Source: Casuarius casuarius
Taxonomy: Eukaryota > Chordata > Aves > Casuariiformes > Casuariidae
NCBI GenBank assembly: GCA_003342895.1
Contig: PTFA01000055.1
Coordinates: 4,905,877 to 4,969,876, forward strand
Direction of reading: 5' to 3'
DNA: 64,000 nucleotides
Below, in pieces: positions 1-54,249 of the stretch. Numbering within the stretch: position 1 is the stretch's first letter; every line of letters starts with the position of its first letter. A model generated the notes under the pieces. The model did not search any database and was not told where the DNA came from. It saw only the letters and a program-made list of their open reading frames with translations. The position numbers were made by a program, and so were the translations under genes.

Positions 1-3000
1 CAGAAAAAAACCCACAGTTCTGCATTCCCAGTCCCTTCCTTTGTTAGTGCTTGTTTGCATAAAATCTTCTTGCAGAGAGGATTAAGACGTTTCACAGCTA
101 CTGAGTGTTATGGCTGTGTCTGCACGGTAAATTTATCTTGCTCCTTATTTTAGTCTGGGGTCCTCGTACCGTGATCATTCTCACTGCACACATGCTAATT
201 CACTTCCAGGCTCCCATGTGGAGTGAATCGGATGGCTACCTTCTGTAGAAAACACAAGCATAGTTGCCCGGTTGCTGAGAATAGGCCTGAACTACATCAT
301 TTTGGCTATCACTGCCCAGGACAGTGCTGCTGCATTGTGGTGGGCATTGCACTTACAAGTTCTCTCACACATCCTAGCACATCCAGCATGTGCCCCTGTT
401 CCTAGCTCTCATAGTGTCACAGTGGCAGGCTGTAATGCAGCTTTTTTCACTATTTTGTGTAGGTCAAAGTGAAACACCGTAAAAAATTGAGAGGGAGGTC
501 TCAGGGCTATGGGGGTACTTCTTAGGAGCATAGAGGCACACATATACAAGCATTTCAGTTCAGATCAAGAATGCACTTTGGACGTGTATCTTTGGATTGT
601 CCCTTACTTACTTGCACTGTGCTTCAGTTCACTTTGAAAGTGGCTTTGGAGCATACTAAATTCCTTTCGGATTAAATGTAGCTGGAAGGCGCACTCCAGA
701 AATAAACATGATGCTCTTCAACAGCTAATGGGTGTTGAAGCTGTGGCACCAGACCAGCTGTCTGAAGTAGCCCCCTAGTCCCCTCCAAAACACACAGAGT
801 GTGAATGCGGGATCCTCAGCACCAACTGTTCTGCTTTGTAGATCTGCTCCTGTTGCAGTACACTACTTGCTAATGTAGACAAAGTTGAGGGATCTGTGCC
901 AAGCGCTAAGCGGCGTAGTTGTGAGCAGTGGTGCAGGGTGCTATCCCGGGGGTTGTGGATGTGGCCCAATCTGTACTAGCTGTCCTAGGAGTTCTGTCCC
1001 TGGTGTGGTCTGAAAAGAAAGCACAGAGGTGGTCTCTGTGACTTGGGTTTTTTTATTTCATTCTAGTAATGACTGCTGCTAGAGAATGAGAGTTCTGAGG
1101 CTATGCCGCTGCTATAGTTTCAGTAACAGCACAGTGATAGATTCCCATAGAACTTGCCTCCTCTCCCCCCAAAAAGAAAGATCATTCCAGTACAGCAATG
1201 ACAAAACCAGCGTAACTGAATAAGAGTTTTTTTTCTCATGGAGCAATAAACCATCACATTAACATCAATTTCAGAGGTGATTTAAGCTTACCCTCCTTGA
1301 TTTTGCTCTAGAACAGGAAAAAAAATGCAAATCTAATAGCAGCACTCTAGGAACTAATAATGCTCCAACTATAGAAGTAGTAACAAACAGTGGAGGACAG
1401 TTGCCTGTTGCTGAGATGTTTCTAGCAATCTTAGAGATGAACAGGATAAATGTAGTCCTGAGTCCTGTAACTCTGCAGTGTGACATGACTTTAGCTTGGA
1501 GGCCCTGTGGGGCTGTGCCAGTATGTGAGAGGCTTTGCATAGCATTACCAGTATCAACCCATTACTGAAGGTCAGTCATAAGTTTCTCTAGATTTAGGTA
1601 AATTGTTTCATACAGCATGAAAAATGGTTATGATGAAATTTAATACGAGAGCTATAACGTGATGATAGTGTACTTGTAGTTCTCACTACTTGTATTCCCT
1701 TTGGGATCAGTGTTGGGGCTGGTCGGATGGTTTTTTTGATCCATTATAATAATTCATTACTGGTCATAACACAAATAGTAACACTGTTCTAGTAACATTA
1801 CCATGTGAGAGCAGGTGTTATCATCTCTGTGGAGAAGTGTATCATGCAGGAAGAATAGCAAATACAGACTAAAACGGTTGGAATAAAATGTAACAGCACA
1901 AAGTAAATGATCATGTGCTTCTGCTGTAATTTGGGAGATCATAAACAGTAAATGACAGGAGAAAAATTTTGATGTTCTAGTTCATCACAGAATAATTGTG
2001 GACTACCAATGTGAAGTGACAAGGGGAAAAGTGAGTGCAATTTTAGAGTCATTGTAATTTTGTAGTCGGTGTTGCTGTGGAAAGCAGTCTGGACCTCATG
2101 TGGAATACTCCATCTTTTCCTGGTTGTCGGTGTTAATAAAAGGTGGTACTGTTCAGAGAGAAACAGATACAGGTAGGCTCACCATTCTTGTACAGATTTC
2201 TTTGTACAAGCTCTAAAATAAAGGACAGAGTACTAAGTGATGGTGAACATATGTAATCTGGAAATTAAAAAGTTTGAGTGTTGAGAGTGAGGTGCTAGTG
2301 CAACTTTCTGGGATGAATAGCAGAGGCAGACAGCTTAATACCATAAAGGTTAAATGTGTTTAGTTTATTAAAGGAGTTATATGACTTATGATAGTATTAG
2401 GTATGACTGGACAGATGGTTTGTTCCAAATCTCGTTTTCTATGGCTAAGTTATGTGTGGAGAACTTGTCTGCTCTTAAGAACAGTAGGATGCCGAGTGTG
2501 GTACAGCTGAGACAGCTTGCTGATCAGTGCCTGTTAGCCTTTGTGATGTTATATTTATTTATGAATTGAGCTGCTTTAGAAACAAGTCGCTATCCCATTC
2601 TGACACCTAGAGAAGCAGTATGTACCTGTAGCTTCCAGATATGACAGCTGTGAGTTTCACTTTCCATTTGCTTGTGAAGCCAGTGGGGTGATTTCCATAG
2701 ATTTCAGTGGCAAATACGTCTTCTGAAAGTAAAGAAATGTAGGGAAGATACTGTCAGAGGAGCTCACTAATGAGAAATAACGCATCTTGAAATGTGCTAG
2801 AAGAGTATTAGCCCCCACTCCTGAAAGCAGCCAGACCTTCTCTGAAAGGAAGTAAAGACTGAAGGGTTCCTCTAACTGGGGAGCCACAAGAAACTTGTAT
2901 TCTGAATGTAAAGGGAAAATTATAGACCAATGTGTAAGATGAAAGGCCAGCAGAAAAAACAAAAACAGTGCAGTCAAAATTGTGACAGCAGCACTGGGAT

Positions 3001-4376
3001 ACAGCTCTAGGTAACTTATTTGGAGAAGGTGTACCACTATAGACAATTAACAAGTTCAGTTGGACTGAGCAAGTAGAATTATATTTTAGTGTTTTGGGTT
3101 TTTTTGTTGCTGTTGAATGCAAGGAGGACCAAAAACTTACTTGCATCTTGTTTGCTGTATGAAGGACATTAAAAGCACTCTGTGTATTTTGAAGCTAAAT
3201 AGGACAGTTGAATGGTTTGTTTGTTTTTTTTTTCCTCTCCATTTGTTAATGGATTGACAGTAAGAGTTGTAAACTTTTTTCTAAAGCACTACATTTGATT
3301 GGTTTTGCACAGATACTGGGCGTGTATCTTGTATGGGGAGTTTCTCCTGAATTTGGTAGCTTTCAAGATGTGGGGAAAGAGTAGGTTAAACTGTATTTTA
3401 ATTCAAAACTTAAATATCCAAGCAGATATGGGAAACTTGATTTGGCTAGATACTAGTTTCTGTTCTCAAAGTCCCTATCTGTTATGTCGTGAAGGTTTAC
3501 AGAGCTCATAAAATGCAGTTGTAGTGTGCTTGTCACTTGACTCAGATGTTTCTGTAGAATTTAAAAACTGAAACAAAATGATTTGGTAGTGATTATTCAC
3601 AAAAATAAATATTAAAATGTATGTTTAATCAAAAATGAAATGGATGGTACTATTCTTTAATATTTAAGAAATATGTTAGTGACCCATTTGCTAGTCTGAT
3701 AACACTAAAACTACAGTAACAGCCAGCAAAAGGAGGAAAGCAGGTTGCATGGCAAAAATAAAACAAACTCTGTGATGGGTAAAACAAAGCTAGAACAACT
3801 GTGGTAGATGCAGAGAAGATAAAGGTAGATCGTCATAACTGCAAAGTCTCAGACAGTCCATTATACCAGGGCTGCTCGTGTGTGGATAAATGAAACTTTG
3901 AAACAAAATCAAGCATGTTTAGTGTTGTGGAAAAAGGAACATCTGTCAATAATAGCTACCAGTTTTTCCTTGTGGATTAGCAGAAGGGCCGTATATACAG
4001 TACAGGGAGAAACATGGCAAATGTTGATCGAGTGAATAAGAACATTGGCACAGTTAACATTACTGCGGGAGAGACCTAGATGGGAATTCTCTTTCTCCTT
4101 TGGGATTTTTTCCTGGAATTCTGCTATAGTCATCATTTGGGGGGTGAAGAATTAGTCCCACCTCCCCTCCCCCCTGGTCTGTAAGAGCAGGAAGATTCTG
4201 CCATCAGAATCATTATTTAAATTAGAGCCTATAGCACAGAAAAGAGTTTTCTGGACCACTGTAATTCTGGTATACAGTAATTTTGGAGTTCCTGATTTGC
4301 AGCTGATCTCTCTCTGTTAAACATAATTTTTTGTGCATAACTTGTGGTTTGTATATTTTTTTTTTGTTTTAAGAAA

Positions 4377-4399
4377 GTGAAGAACATTTTGTTCTTCAC
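4377..4399. repeat. Inverted repeat, 9-bp arms
   Basis: GTGAAGAAC, loop ATTTT, GTTCTTCAC. It is in KIF2A intron 1. Confidence 0.85.
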
Positions 4400-5567
4400 G
4401 ATTTTAATTGGTGATTATCAGGTGGGAGGGGATGAGGGTACAGCACGTCCAGAAGTCCCTTTATGAGGTGACATTGATGTTAGTCCCTCATGAGTGTGGT
4501 TTAAGAGAATCTTGGCTATTTTGCAACTGGCCATTATAATCCTTTAAGGAAGGGGTAGCTTCTGTTGCAGTGATCATCCTCAGTAAGGCTCCGTAGCAGC
4601 TGCTTAGTTGTGCTATGTGTTTGAATTCATTTGTGAAGTACCTAATATTGATGCACTTAAACAGGCTAAATGTTTGGCTCACTGGACCACTACCTGAGCA
4701 AGGTCAGAGAGTGTAACAAGCTGTGCATTTTCTTTCCTGAAAGTTGTGTTCATTAACACTGCCATAACCTGTTCCTATTAATACAGTTGGCTGGTTTTGA
4801 GTTGTAAAGACTTAAACAACTGTGTGATGTTATTAACATGCTATTCTGAGTCCTGCTACCATTTTGGGAAGGAATGGGAGGGTCAGAGTGGAAATTATGC
4901 AACTTTTCTTTCTATAGTCTGATCCAGAGCTTGTGTGTAAAGTTGGAACTATTGACTCAAAGATGTTTCTAAGACTTCATAAAATTTCTGTGTAAAAAGT
5001 GCAAATACAGCATCTCTTTAGGCCAGCGTACTCTATTTGGAAGTTTGGGGAAGGCCATGGTCCTTTTTCCAGCCTTACTTCTTGAGTCACTTGAGAGCGT
5101 GAAAAGCTGCTTGAGTCACATGCCGGCAAATACTTTAGTGCAGACTGTAACACCAACCCATCTTTAACTGATAACTTAAGTTACTGAGAAGTATTAGAAA
5201 GATGAAAAGGTTTTAGTCTTGTAGTTGATTGCTGCTTCAAAATTGTGGCAGTTTCAAGAAGTTTTGCAGGCAGAAAATGTTCATTTCACTTAGTGGTAAG
5301 GCTCAAAATTCAAATTGGTATTGCTATTACTTGGCGTTGCTGACTAGTTTGAGAGTTAGTTAAAATGTTGGGTTTAGCTGTGGTTATTTGCTTTTGGTGC
5401 TTCTTCCTAAACCTTTTTCTGCACCAATAGCTAGGCTAGAGGCTCTGACGATAGAGGTGGTTCTTCTGGTGTTTCTGCAGATATTTATACTTGTTTTCTC
5501 TACTTCTGGTTTTCAAATTTTCATAAGATGGCTAGGAAGAGAGCCTGTGTTCTTCATAGTTGATGAG

Positions 5568-5586
5568 TTCTTCACTTTGTGAAGAA
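5568..5586. repeat. Inverted repeat, 8-bp arms
   Basis: TTCTTCAC, loop TTT, GTGAAGAA. Another TTCTTCAC follows at 5594-5601. The arm sequence matches the hairpin at 4377-4399. Confidence 0.85.
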
Positions 5587-8500
5587 GTTGATGTTCTTCA
5601 CTTGTATTGATAAGAGTGAGAATATCATAAGGTATGTGTGTTCAAGGAATGTGACTCAAAGCCAAGGTAATTGTAATGTGGCGTCATCAAATATATTTGC
5701 GTTGTCTTACTGTCGTATTTGCAGCAAAATTTTCTGCATGCTGTAGTTTGTTGGAGATAAGCCAGATGCCATACACTCTACAGAAGAAATTATTATACAA
5801 ATAATAGCCTTTTCCAATAACTTCTCAATTAGTTCGGGATCTATAGCAGTGTAACTGCTTCCCAGAAAAAATTTTGCCTGTGATGTGAACTCTAGTGTGA
5901 GGAGAGGAACTGGAAGTTGAAGAAACTCTGGGTAAAGGATCAATGTATCAGCGCTATGGCTGTACTTTCTTCTTTTGTTTTTGACATGTGTGTGAAGATG
6001 GTCTTTATTTACTTGTCCCTTTTTTATTTTGTCATAATGCACATTCATGAACACGTTTACATTTCAGGTTTTCGTACCAACTCTGGAAAATGCATTAGGA
6101 ATCAAGGACGTTGCCTCCAACCACTCTCTGCAGATTCATTTGGCTTTTATGCTTTAGCATTTGCAGCTTGGTCTTGCTTTATATGCTAGACGAGGTTTAT
6201 GCCAGCCTAATTGGTTGCTGGCATTCCTGAATTTCACAGCTGCTGTATTCAGCTGTGTACTAGAAAAATATAATGGAATACTGTTTGCAGAGAGTAAGAG
6301 GCAATTGTAAAGATGTAAATTTGCTTTCTGGCAGTTCAACAACATGAAAACTTTTAGTAACACATTAAGAATTTTGAGGAACAAATTGTGTAGGTATATT
6401 GCCAGTTTAAACATTATAGTATACATTTTCTATTTAAACTCAGAATATTTGGAAGTTAGACATAACTTTTGTTTTTGTTAATGCTGTTTATGCAATCCTG
6501 ACTTTCTTGGCCAGAGAGCAGATGAGGATTGGCATAGAGATGGAAGATTGATTGTGATTCTTTTGTTAAGGGATGTTGGCTTACTGTGTTTGTGAGAGGA
6601 TTTTTTATTCATTCATCAGCCTGCTTTGATCTCCTTTCACTTGTTACGGCAAAGATTTAAGCCTTTAATTTTAAAGTGTTATTTCTTCTCTGTCAAAAAG
6701 TAGTGCAGAGCACAGGAGCAGGTAATATGCCTCGTTTGGTGGCTCTGTGACTGATGGTGTCTCAGCTTTCAGTTTTTAATAGTGGTTTTCAGAATTTAGC
6801 ATGTTACCAGATTTTGTAGAGATTATAATAATTATGTTGTATAGAATATGTTTCTCCAAACTTATATTTTTCATGTATCAGTTTTCTCTTGATTACATGT
6901 TGACAGGTGGGCCAAGCCTTAAATAGTAGCAGAAGATTATACCAAAATAAGCTTGATGAGTCTTCCAGTTCCTACAGTGTTGAAGAGGTTTGACGCCCTT
7001 GTAGACCCAGAAGGCAGTTTGTAGACATGGCAAAAGTGGCATCACTACAGGAAATATGTGGATTCTGTTGTTACCTTGCTAATAAACCAGATAGCTAATT
7101 AAAAATTTTTAAAACAGTGATTTTGTACAAAATTGGGCACTAGAGTTATTAACTACAGAAAAGTTAATGGAAAGATGTTTCGAAGATCTTGCACAAAGAA
7201 AGCTTTTACCAAAGCGCTCGTCCATAGAAATGAAGTGCAGGAATGCAGTGGGTCTGCGTTCACATTGGCAGTGGTAGAATTAGGTGGTGATCCTGAGGGC
7301 AGGATGTGCAGTTGTGCAGCGTTGTTTGGGGGGAGGAAACCGGAGGAAAATCTGTGCGTCCAGGGGAGGGCATGGCTGTTATTCCTGCCCGTGCGGCTTC
7401 TGCTCGCTCGCTGCTGGTCTTTGCATTCCAGCTGAGGGATGCCCCACTACGCCAGTTTCACTGCTGAGAGTCACTGGCTTTTTCTGAGTACGTGTTGATG
7501 CACGTACAGGAAGGTGCAAACTATGACCTTCATGCGTGTTGGCTGTTATGTATGAGGTGAGCCCAGTGTAAATAGTGGTAGGGTGTTTGTTATTATTTAC
7601 TCACCCTGTCTCAACAGCTTATACAACAACTGATACCAATGCAAATTGATACTGCGGGTATCAGAAAAAGTGAAGGAATCCAGACTTTCATTGCAGCATA
7701 TGCAAGGGGGGGACGTAAGGCAGTGGAGAGACTGGGGCTTGAAAGAGAAAGATACTAAGGAAACAGGAATGGAGGGATTTGTTCAGAAAAAATGTGAGTT
7801 AGAGGAATAAAAACTAGCAAATGCTAGAGAAGAGGAATCAAGTCTGGGAAAAGAGGGAGGATTTCTTGGTGTTTGTTTGTTTTTGTAAAGAATTACTTCA
7901 TGTCCTTCAATGGGGAATTGAACCTTATGACTATGCTTTGGGCAGGGACAAGTCCAGAGGTTAAAAATGGTTATGTAAGGTTATGTTTATAGTAAGGTAA
8001 GTATTGTACATGTGAAATCACTGCTGCCCAGGGGTGCTAGCTTCTGTATTAGCCCCTGTCTTTGCTATGTTTTGACTGAGTTTTAGTTATTCTCTTCTCC
8101 TGAATTTTATGCTAGAGTACATAGATTTACTGTTACCTTCTATGAGACTTGCAGCCTCTTTTTTACTTAACTGGGAATGAATGATTAAGTAGCCTTTAGA
8201 ATAAAATGAAATATTAAATTTATAAACCTGTGTTGCATGTGTTGTAAAGCAAGATTATCTGGGATTTCAGTCAAGGCTGATGCTCAAGTTTGATCCCTGA
8301 AATATTCACTGAAGTGTGATGGGCAAGTAAGATGTGGAAGGAGTGGATTCATGTGGCTGAGTGCTGTGGGCACTGTCAGAAGTGCCAGATTGCTCTTGCT
8401 CCCAGGTGCCTGCTCTGGAGACTGCATAGGTGTATAGGCTTGTGCCTGAGGGAGCTCTGCTGCACTCCAGCTGGCCTCTTAAAGGTATCTGCAGTGCAGG

Positions 8501-9673
8501 TGTGGGTGTGGGTTGGCCGTAAGCTATAAACAAATAAAAACTGTGTGATTTTTGAGGGAGTTCGTGTAAGGATTAACTGCAGTTGTAATGAAGAAGCTTC
8601 TTTCTGGGTGTATAAAGCTTTAAGAGTAAGCATTTTGTGTGCTGAGTTTAGAGGACTTTTTTTTTTTTCCTTTAGGGGTTAATATAGATAAAACATGATT
8701 TAGGATTCCTTTTTACTGCGCTGTCTGTGTTTCCCTCTCAAATATAATATAGGGTAAGGGATTGCTTATTTCTGTTACGGCTCATTAAAGGAGAGTATTA
8801 GAGGAGTGGTTTTACTGGACTTGTATTCTTTGGAAACGCCAGTTCTTGGTACTCCTAGGGCAAAGCATAGATGTGAAATCAACATGACACTTGGATCTTG
8901 CTCCTTTTGTGTCAGTGCATAGCTGAGCTGTTATTACAATTGCTCCGCACTACCGTGTGTAGGAAATACGATAAAGTGTGACAGATGATATTAAAAGAAT
9001 TTGTGATGCACTATATATTTAAGATGAAAAATCTTTCTCCCTACAGAAAGTTTCCTATTTTTATTGTACGTTACAGGGGCTTGCTGACTTTTGCTCTCTT
9101 GTTTGAGAAGACATAGCAATGGCACCTTAACTCCAGCTTAACAATTTGTATTAACAGTTGTTTCTAAAATGATGATCTGAATTGTTGATGCAGGGAATTT
9201 GATTTTAATTGAATGCTCAATTGTTTGAATGTTCATCAGAAATGGATATCAGAATTCAATTTCAAGGCGCTTTGCTCCTATGTCAACATTTAATGTTGTA
9301 GCAGCCTGTGAAGGGAGAAAAAAAACCCTTTGTGTAGTGCACCATGGTAAACCTTCCTGCCAGTAGGAGATTCATGGTGTTGGAATTGTTATCAAAACTT
9401 CTCAAAGAAAAGAGGGTTTAAATTGTGTTTTTCACATGATATTCTGCTTGCTTACCGCTCAGTTTTCTGTTTCTTCAATTTTTCATTTGTATACTCTCAT
9501 ATTAGAACCTCCCTTAGTGGATCAGATTTGAGCCAATTTACAGTATGTGGTCAGAGATCATCTTTTATTTATCTTTTTTTTTTTTTTTTTTAAACCCTCC
9601 TTTCTGCTTCTCTCTTTGTTTCCCTGTACAGGGATTAAAATAATTTCTGGGAAACTTTTCCACATATTAATAA

Positions 9674-44561
<34,888 letters not shown>

Positions 44562-45110
44562 AACGGGCCTTTGCTGCTAAAGGAATCCACGAACCCATAC
44601 TGCTGTAGCACACATTTGTTACAAAACCCAGTGGCCGTAAGAACTCAACTACTTGAAAGTGTAAAAACTTTAGAAATGTCTGTGGAAATGTCTTGTTTCT
44701 TATTCACCTGAATGACATTTTCAGTTTTGTGTGAAATGCTCCTATGATGTCTACAAAATGCTTCTAGACCAGACAGCACAACCATGCAGGGTTCAGATCT
44801 GTGAAGCACTTTGTTTAAAATATTTCATTTATTCAAATTGTGAATTTTATGTTTTGGAAATATTTGCCATGTTTTTAATAATGAAGTAAAACTGTGGCCA
44901 TTAAAAATGTCACAGTATTTCCTTTTAACTATGTTCAGTTTTGTTACAAAGACCAGCTGTGCAGTTTTAAATTGTGTTTGCGTGCATGCACACCTCACTA
45001 GTGGTTGTACATAACTTCTCTTCTACAGACAGCTGTGCTCACCTCTTCCCATTCTGTGCCTTGATGAAGGCTACTTAACCCTAAACATCCTCTTTATGAA
45101 GCACAGCCTT

Positions 45111-45116
45111 AATAAA
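45111..45116 (+). terminator. KIF2A: Poly(A) signal, likely main KIF2A site
   Basis: AATAAA 550 bp after the stop. It is followed within 20-60 bp by T-rich and GTGTGTAC sequence that fits a cleavage-stimulating downstream element. Confidence 0.6.
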
Positions 45117-45497
45117 CAACATTCCTTATTTGTCAATGTAAATTACTTTTACTGTGTGTACATTTTTAATGTGTTTTGAGACTTTTTTTTTTTTGGTGGC
45201 TAGTTCATTTCACAGGATGTGCCATATCATTTGAACAGGAACTGCAAGAGCTGTTAGAGTGGACAAACAGCTGGACATTCCATCCTCCTTGTAAAAATCT
45301 GGAATCTAGATTTATTTGAATACCATAAAGAGTGGCTATATAATTCTAACATTTTCTCTGTAAAAAAAACAAAAAACAAAAAAACAAATATAAATTAGTT
45401 GATGTATAATAAAGGGTAATGTTTAAGTACTGAGGAGAGTTGTATCTTAGGATAATGCAGATATACAATATGTGGTATGATGTGATAATGCTGTCAG

Positions 45498-45503
45498 AAT
45501 AAA
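45498..45503 (+). terminator. KIF2A: Poly(A) signal, possible distal KIF2A site
   Basis: AATAAA 937 bp after the stop. A further AATAAA lies at 45408-45413. Which one is used cannot be told from sequence alone. Confidence 0.4.
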
Positions 45504-45525
45504 GGTGCAGTCTGACCTCTACATG

Positions 45526-48522
45526 TGGATAGAGTAACTGTCAAAGTTCAGGGATCCAGCTAAAGAACTACATAGTACCCTTTTACATACTGTTAAAATT
45601 TGGCTTTTGATGCATGACAAACTTACATGTACATTAACTGTAGTTTGCAGGTAGTTGAGTAGTTCTGTTGCTTTAAAGAAAGTAGCTAATACCTATTTTT
45701 CCCTTGGTGCAGTGCCAGCAGCTGAAAAGTGGGGTGAAATTGCATCATTTGAGGATTTGTGCAATACCTCTACCTAGTGCTAATAGAAATCCCACAAGTA
45801 CCTGAATTCTCACAAATGGCGCCATGTGTATCGGCACTTTTTAGGTGGTGGCACTCAAGTTATTTTTGCAAGTCAATATCCCCCCAAAAGATTGACCTTT
45901 CCTGTAAGAACTTCTTGTCAAATGAAGAATTGTAGACCTCTCTAGGAGTTCTCCCTGTTTCCAGGAGTTCATATCAGCAGACTTTCCCTTGGAACTGTTT
46001 AAAAAAATCACTTTTGGAATACAAGCCTGTTTGTGCCAGGGCTGGAGGGAAATAAAGGGAAGGCAATGAAAAGAGAGTTAAATGAGCCAGGAATTCTTGT
46101 AGTGTTTAATGTTTGTATCTCCCATAGGAAGGTAGGCTATGGGAAGCTCTTGTTGCATCATGATTAAAAAAAAACAAAAAAATCCTCCTATGTGTAAACA
46201 TGAAAACTGAAACAACAATGTAGATTTTACACAATGTGTTTAATAAATTAAGCTATTAAATGAATTACAGATGAGAATTTACTTCTACGCAAGTTATATT
46301 TTGCTTCGGGAAGGGTTTTACTTTGTAAACACGTCTGAGTTACATTTTGAAAAATATTTCAAAGGCCTCTGATTTCAGAGTGATTATTTACTTTTGGAAA
46401 TGACCATTCTGTGGAAGCTTGTAATTTAGGAAGGAGTTCCCTGAAGCATTTTCCTGACCTTCATTTTGCAGCAGCTCTCTATGAAACATCACTGATCCTT
46501 CTGAGCGTTTGTTTAAGAATGCCATTCATCACAGCTAGAAGGGGGAAAAAAAAGTGAAATGGAAGGCAGTTGCTTTTGCAATAGGTGATAGTACAGGTTA
46601 ATTAGAATAACCCAGGCTTTTTTTTTTTTTTTTTTTTAAAGTTGCTCTAGAGGAATCTTACTTTCTAAATCCTCCAAAGATCGAGACATCAAACATGAGA
46701 AACAGTCAGTTCACTGCTATTCCTCCATGCAAACCTACAGCCACAGACAGACTGGTTTATAGCAGGTACCAAAGAGGAGAGACAGAAGAGAGGCAGTTAG
46801 AGTTCAGCAGCTTTTACTAAGCTTTGTAAATAATATATCTAGCCCTGTCAGGAAACAGACATAAGAAAATCATGTGTCTAGCAGGAGGGATGTTAAACAG
46901 CCTTTGTTACAGGCCCGTGCTATAAAATCAGATTGACACCAATACTAAAATACAGCAAGAATATAGATACAAAACTAATACGGCTTTTTATGGCACTTTT
47001 AAGTCCTGCAGCCCATTGCTATGATGGACTGGAATTACTTGAATTGGGCTCAGAAGGGCATATTTTGTTTCCTGTCCTGTAAAAGCATTTGAAAGTATTT
47101 TGAAAAGCGTGACACCTATCTCTACCACCTGTTCCTTCTACATTGGTCTTGCCATATTTCTGTGCCTACTAACCATCACTCATAAATGTATTCTGTATTC
47201 AGGGAAGCAGCACTAAAATCATGAAATTATAGATTAAACGAGCAATTCAGTTTTCCAAGCCACTGTTTCAGGATTTCTGCAAATTCAAGTAGATGTTCCT
47301 GAATCAATGACTGTAGTGATGCAAGGCAACGTTCATACTTCTTAGACTTGAATAAAATGAAGTTAATGTGGGAGAAGTGTTTTTTTTGCTAATTTCATGC
47401 CTCTTCTCCATTTGCTGTTGTATTTATGGAAGGACATATGCCATATATAAAACAAATGAGTCATGTTAGTTAGTACAGAGTCATGCCTTCAGTCTGGCAT
47501 CGTGCTATGGAGTTAGTCTATTTCTGAATCGTAAGACAGAACAAAGTATATATTTTTTAAATGGCTGTTTTACGGAGTTAATGTAATCTTCCTTGGGTAA
47601 ACTTTGCCATGTCATTGGTAACAAATATATAATCCAAACTATATTGAGATACTTCAGTGAGTGTTTTTATCAAATGCAGGAATGCACTGCTTTGAGGCTC
47701 ACAAAAAGCTTTCATCTAGGCTAAAACCCCCCTTTGTCTTGAATGGCAAAGTAGATTTCTCAATTGTCAATTCAAGCTGATTTTTTTTTTTTTTTTGACA
47801 GGAAAACTTCTGTCCATGCCTATGGGTGCTGGTCACTTGGTACTTTACTGCTGTTTCCTACAGTGGTTCGATGGCAGTGAGGAAGGGGTAAAGGAGTTGC
47901 ACAGTGGTAGTTCTAGGTAACCTCAGTAACATTTTTGTAACCGAAATCAAGCCCAGAAGATGCCCTTGTTTCTGAAAAACATATACCAAGATTTCTGTAA
48001 GAGAAACAGGTTACTAAACAGACTTGGATTGCTGGTAGCTACCAAAGGACAAATGGAAAAGACAAGCATTTCAGATGAAAAGAAAATGTTTAAATATACT
48101 TAAAAAGAAACAAACAAAACGGCTACAAATCTGTTTTTGTTGTCCAAACCAGAATTCAGAATTGTACTGTGAATACTGCAAGAATATACAGAGATGAAGT
48201 CCATGAACGGACAACACAGATCTCAGTTATGGCAGCATCAATCCATATGTCAGTGGGATATATTTGAAAATGTGCAGTCACGCGAAAATCCAACACCTCA
48301 CTTTGGTCCTGAAAGGATTTAACGCTTTTAAAATATGGAGCAGCAGCTTCTTCCTGTTATCTGTAATAAAATTGTACGTAATGTTCTTAAAAAGACCCAG
48401 GATATGCATGCCATGATCCGTTTGTTGCTTTTGCAAAGAGATATCGTCCCACAGCAGTCACTCTGGCTTCTGTAAGACTTAGATGACAAAATACGGAATA
48501 TCTTTCATTCTTCTGAGAGAAC
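45526..48522. other. KIF2A-DIMT1 tail-to-tail interval including DIMT1 3'UTR
   Basis: No coding exon is recognisable on either strand. The part nearest 48522 must be the DIMT1 3'UTR. On the minus strand I saw no canonical AATAAA between 48522 and about 45320. The best variant signals are ATTAAA at 46239-46244, followed in the minus direction by a TG/T-rich run, and another at 46105-46110. Poly(T) runs occur at about 46619-46637 and 47782-47796. If the ATTAAA site is used, the DIMT1 3'UTR would be about 2.3 kb. Confidence 0.5.
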
Positions 48523-54196
<5,674 letters not shown>

Positions 54197-54249
54197 GGCG
54201 AGCACCCAGCCGCCACGCGCGCGGCCGCCTCCCGCCGTGGGTCCCGGGG

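Larger units (their letters stand above)
44562..45525 (+). other. KIF2A: KIF2A 3'UTR with three candidate poly(A) signals
   Basis: Non-coding sequence after the KIF2A stop. Canonical AATAAA hexamers occur at 45111-45116, 45408-45413 and 45498-45503, implying 3'UTRs of roughly 0.6 to 1 kb. The first is followed by T/GT-rich sequence (tttactgtgtgtac), the usual downstream element. An A-rich stretch at 45361-45390 could cause internal oligo-dT priming and false ends in cDNA data. The 3' limit is inferred. Confidence 0.7.

Noticed and set aside
2657..3046. 129-codon minus-strand open frame in KIF2A intron 1
   Set aside because: No recognisable domain, no neighbouring splice-consistent exons, and low-complexity hydrophobic content typical of AT-rich introns.
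5707..6054. 115-codon minus-strand open frame in KIF2A intron 1
   Set aside because: No recognisable domain or supporting context. Open frames of this length are expected by chance in 64 kb on six frames.
46619..46637. Poly(T) run as the tail of a minus-strand processed pseudogene
   Set aside because: Adjacent sequence encodes nothing recognisable and no target-site duplication is seen. A simple homopolymer is enough.
47862..47876. tRNA B-box-like GGTTCGA
   Set aside because: No A box at the right distance, no cloverleaf, and the B box is imperfect.
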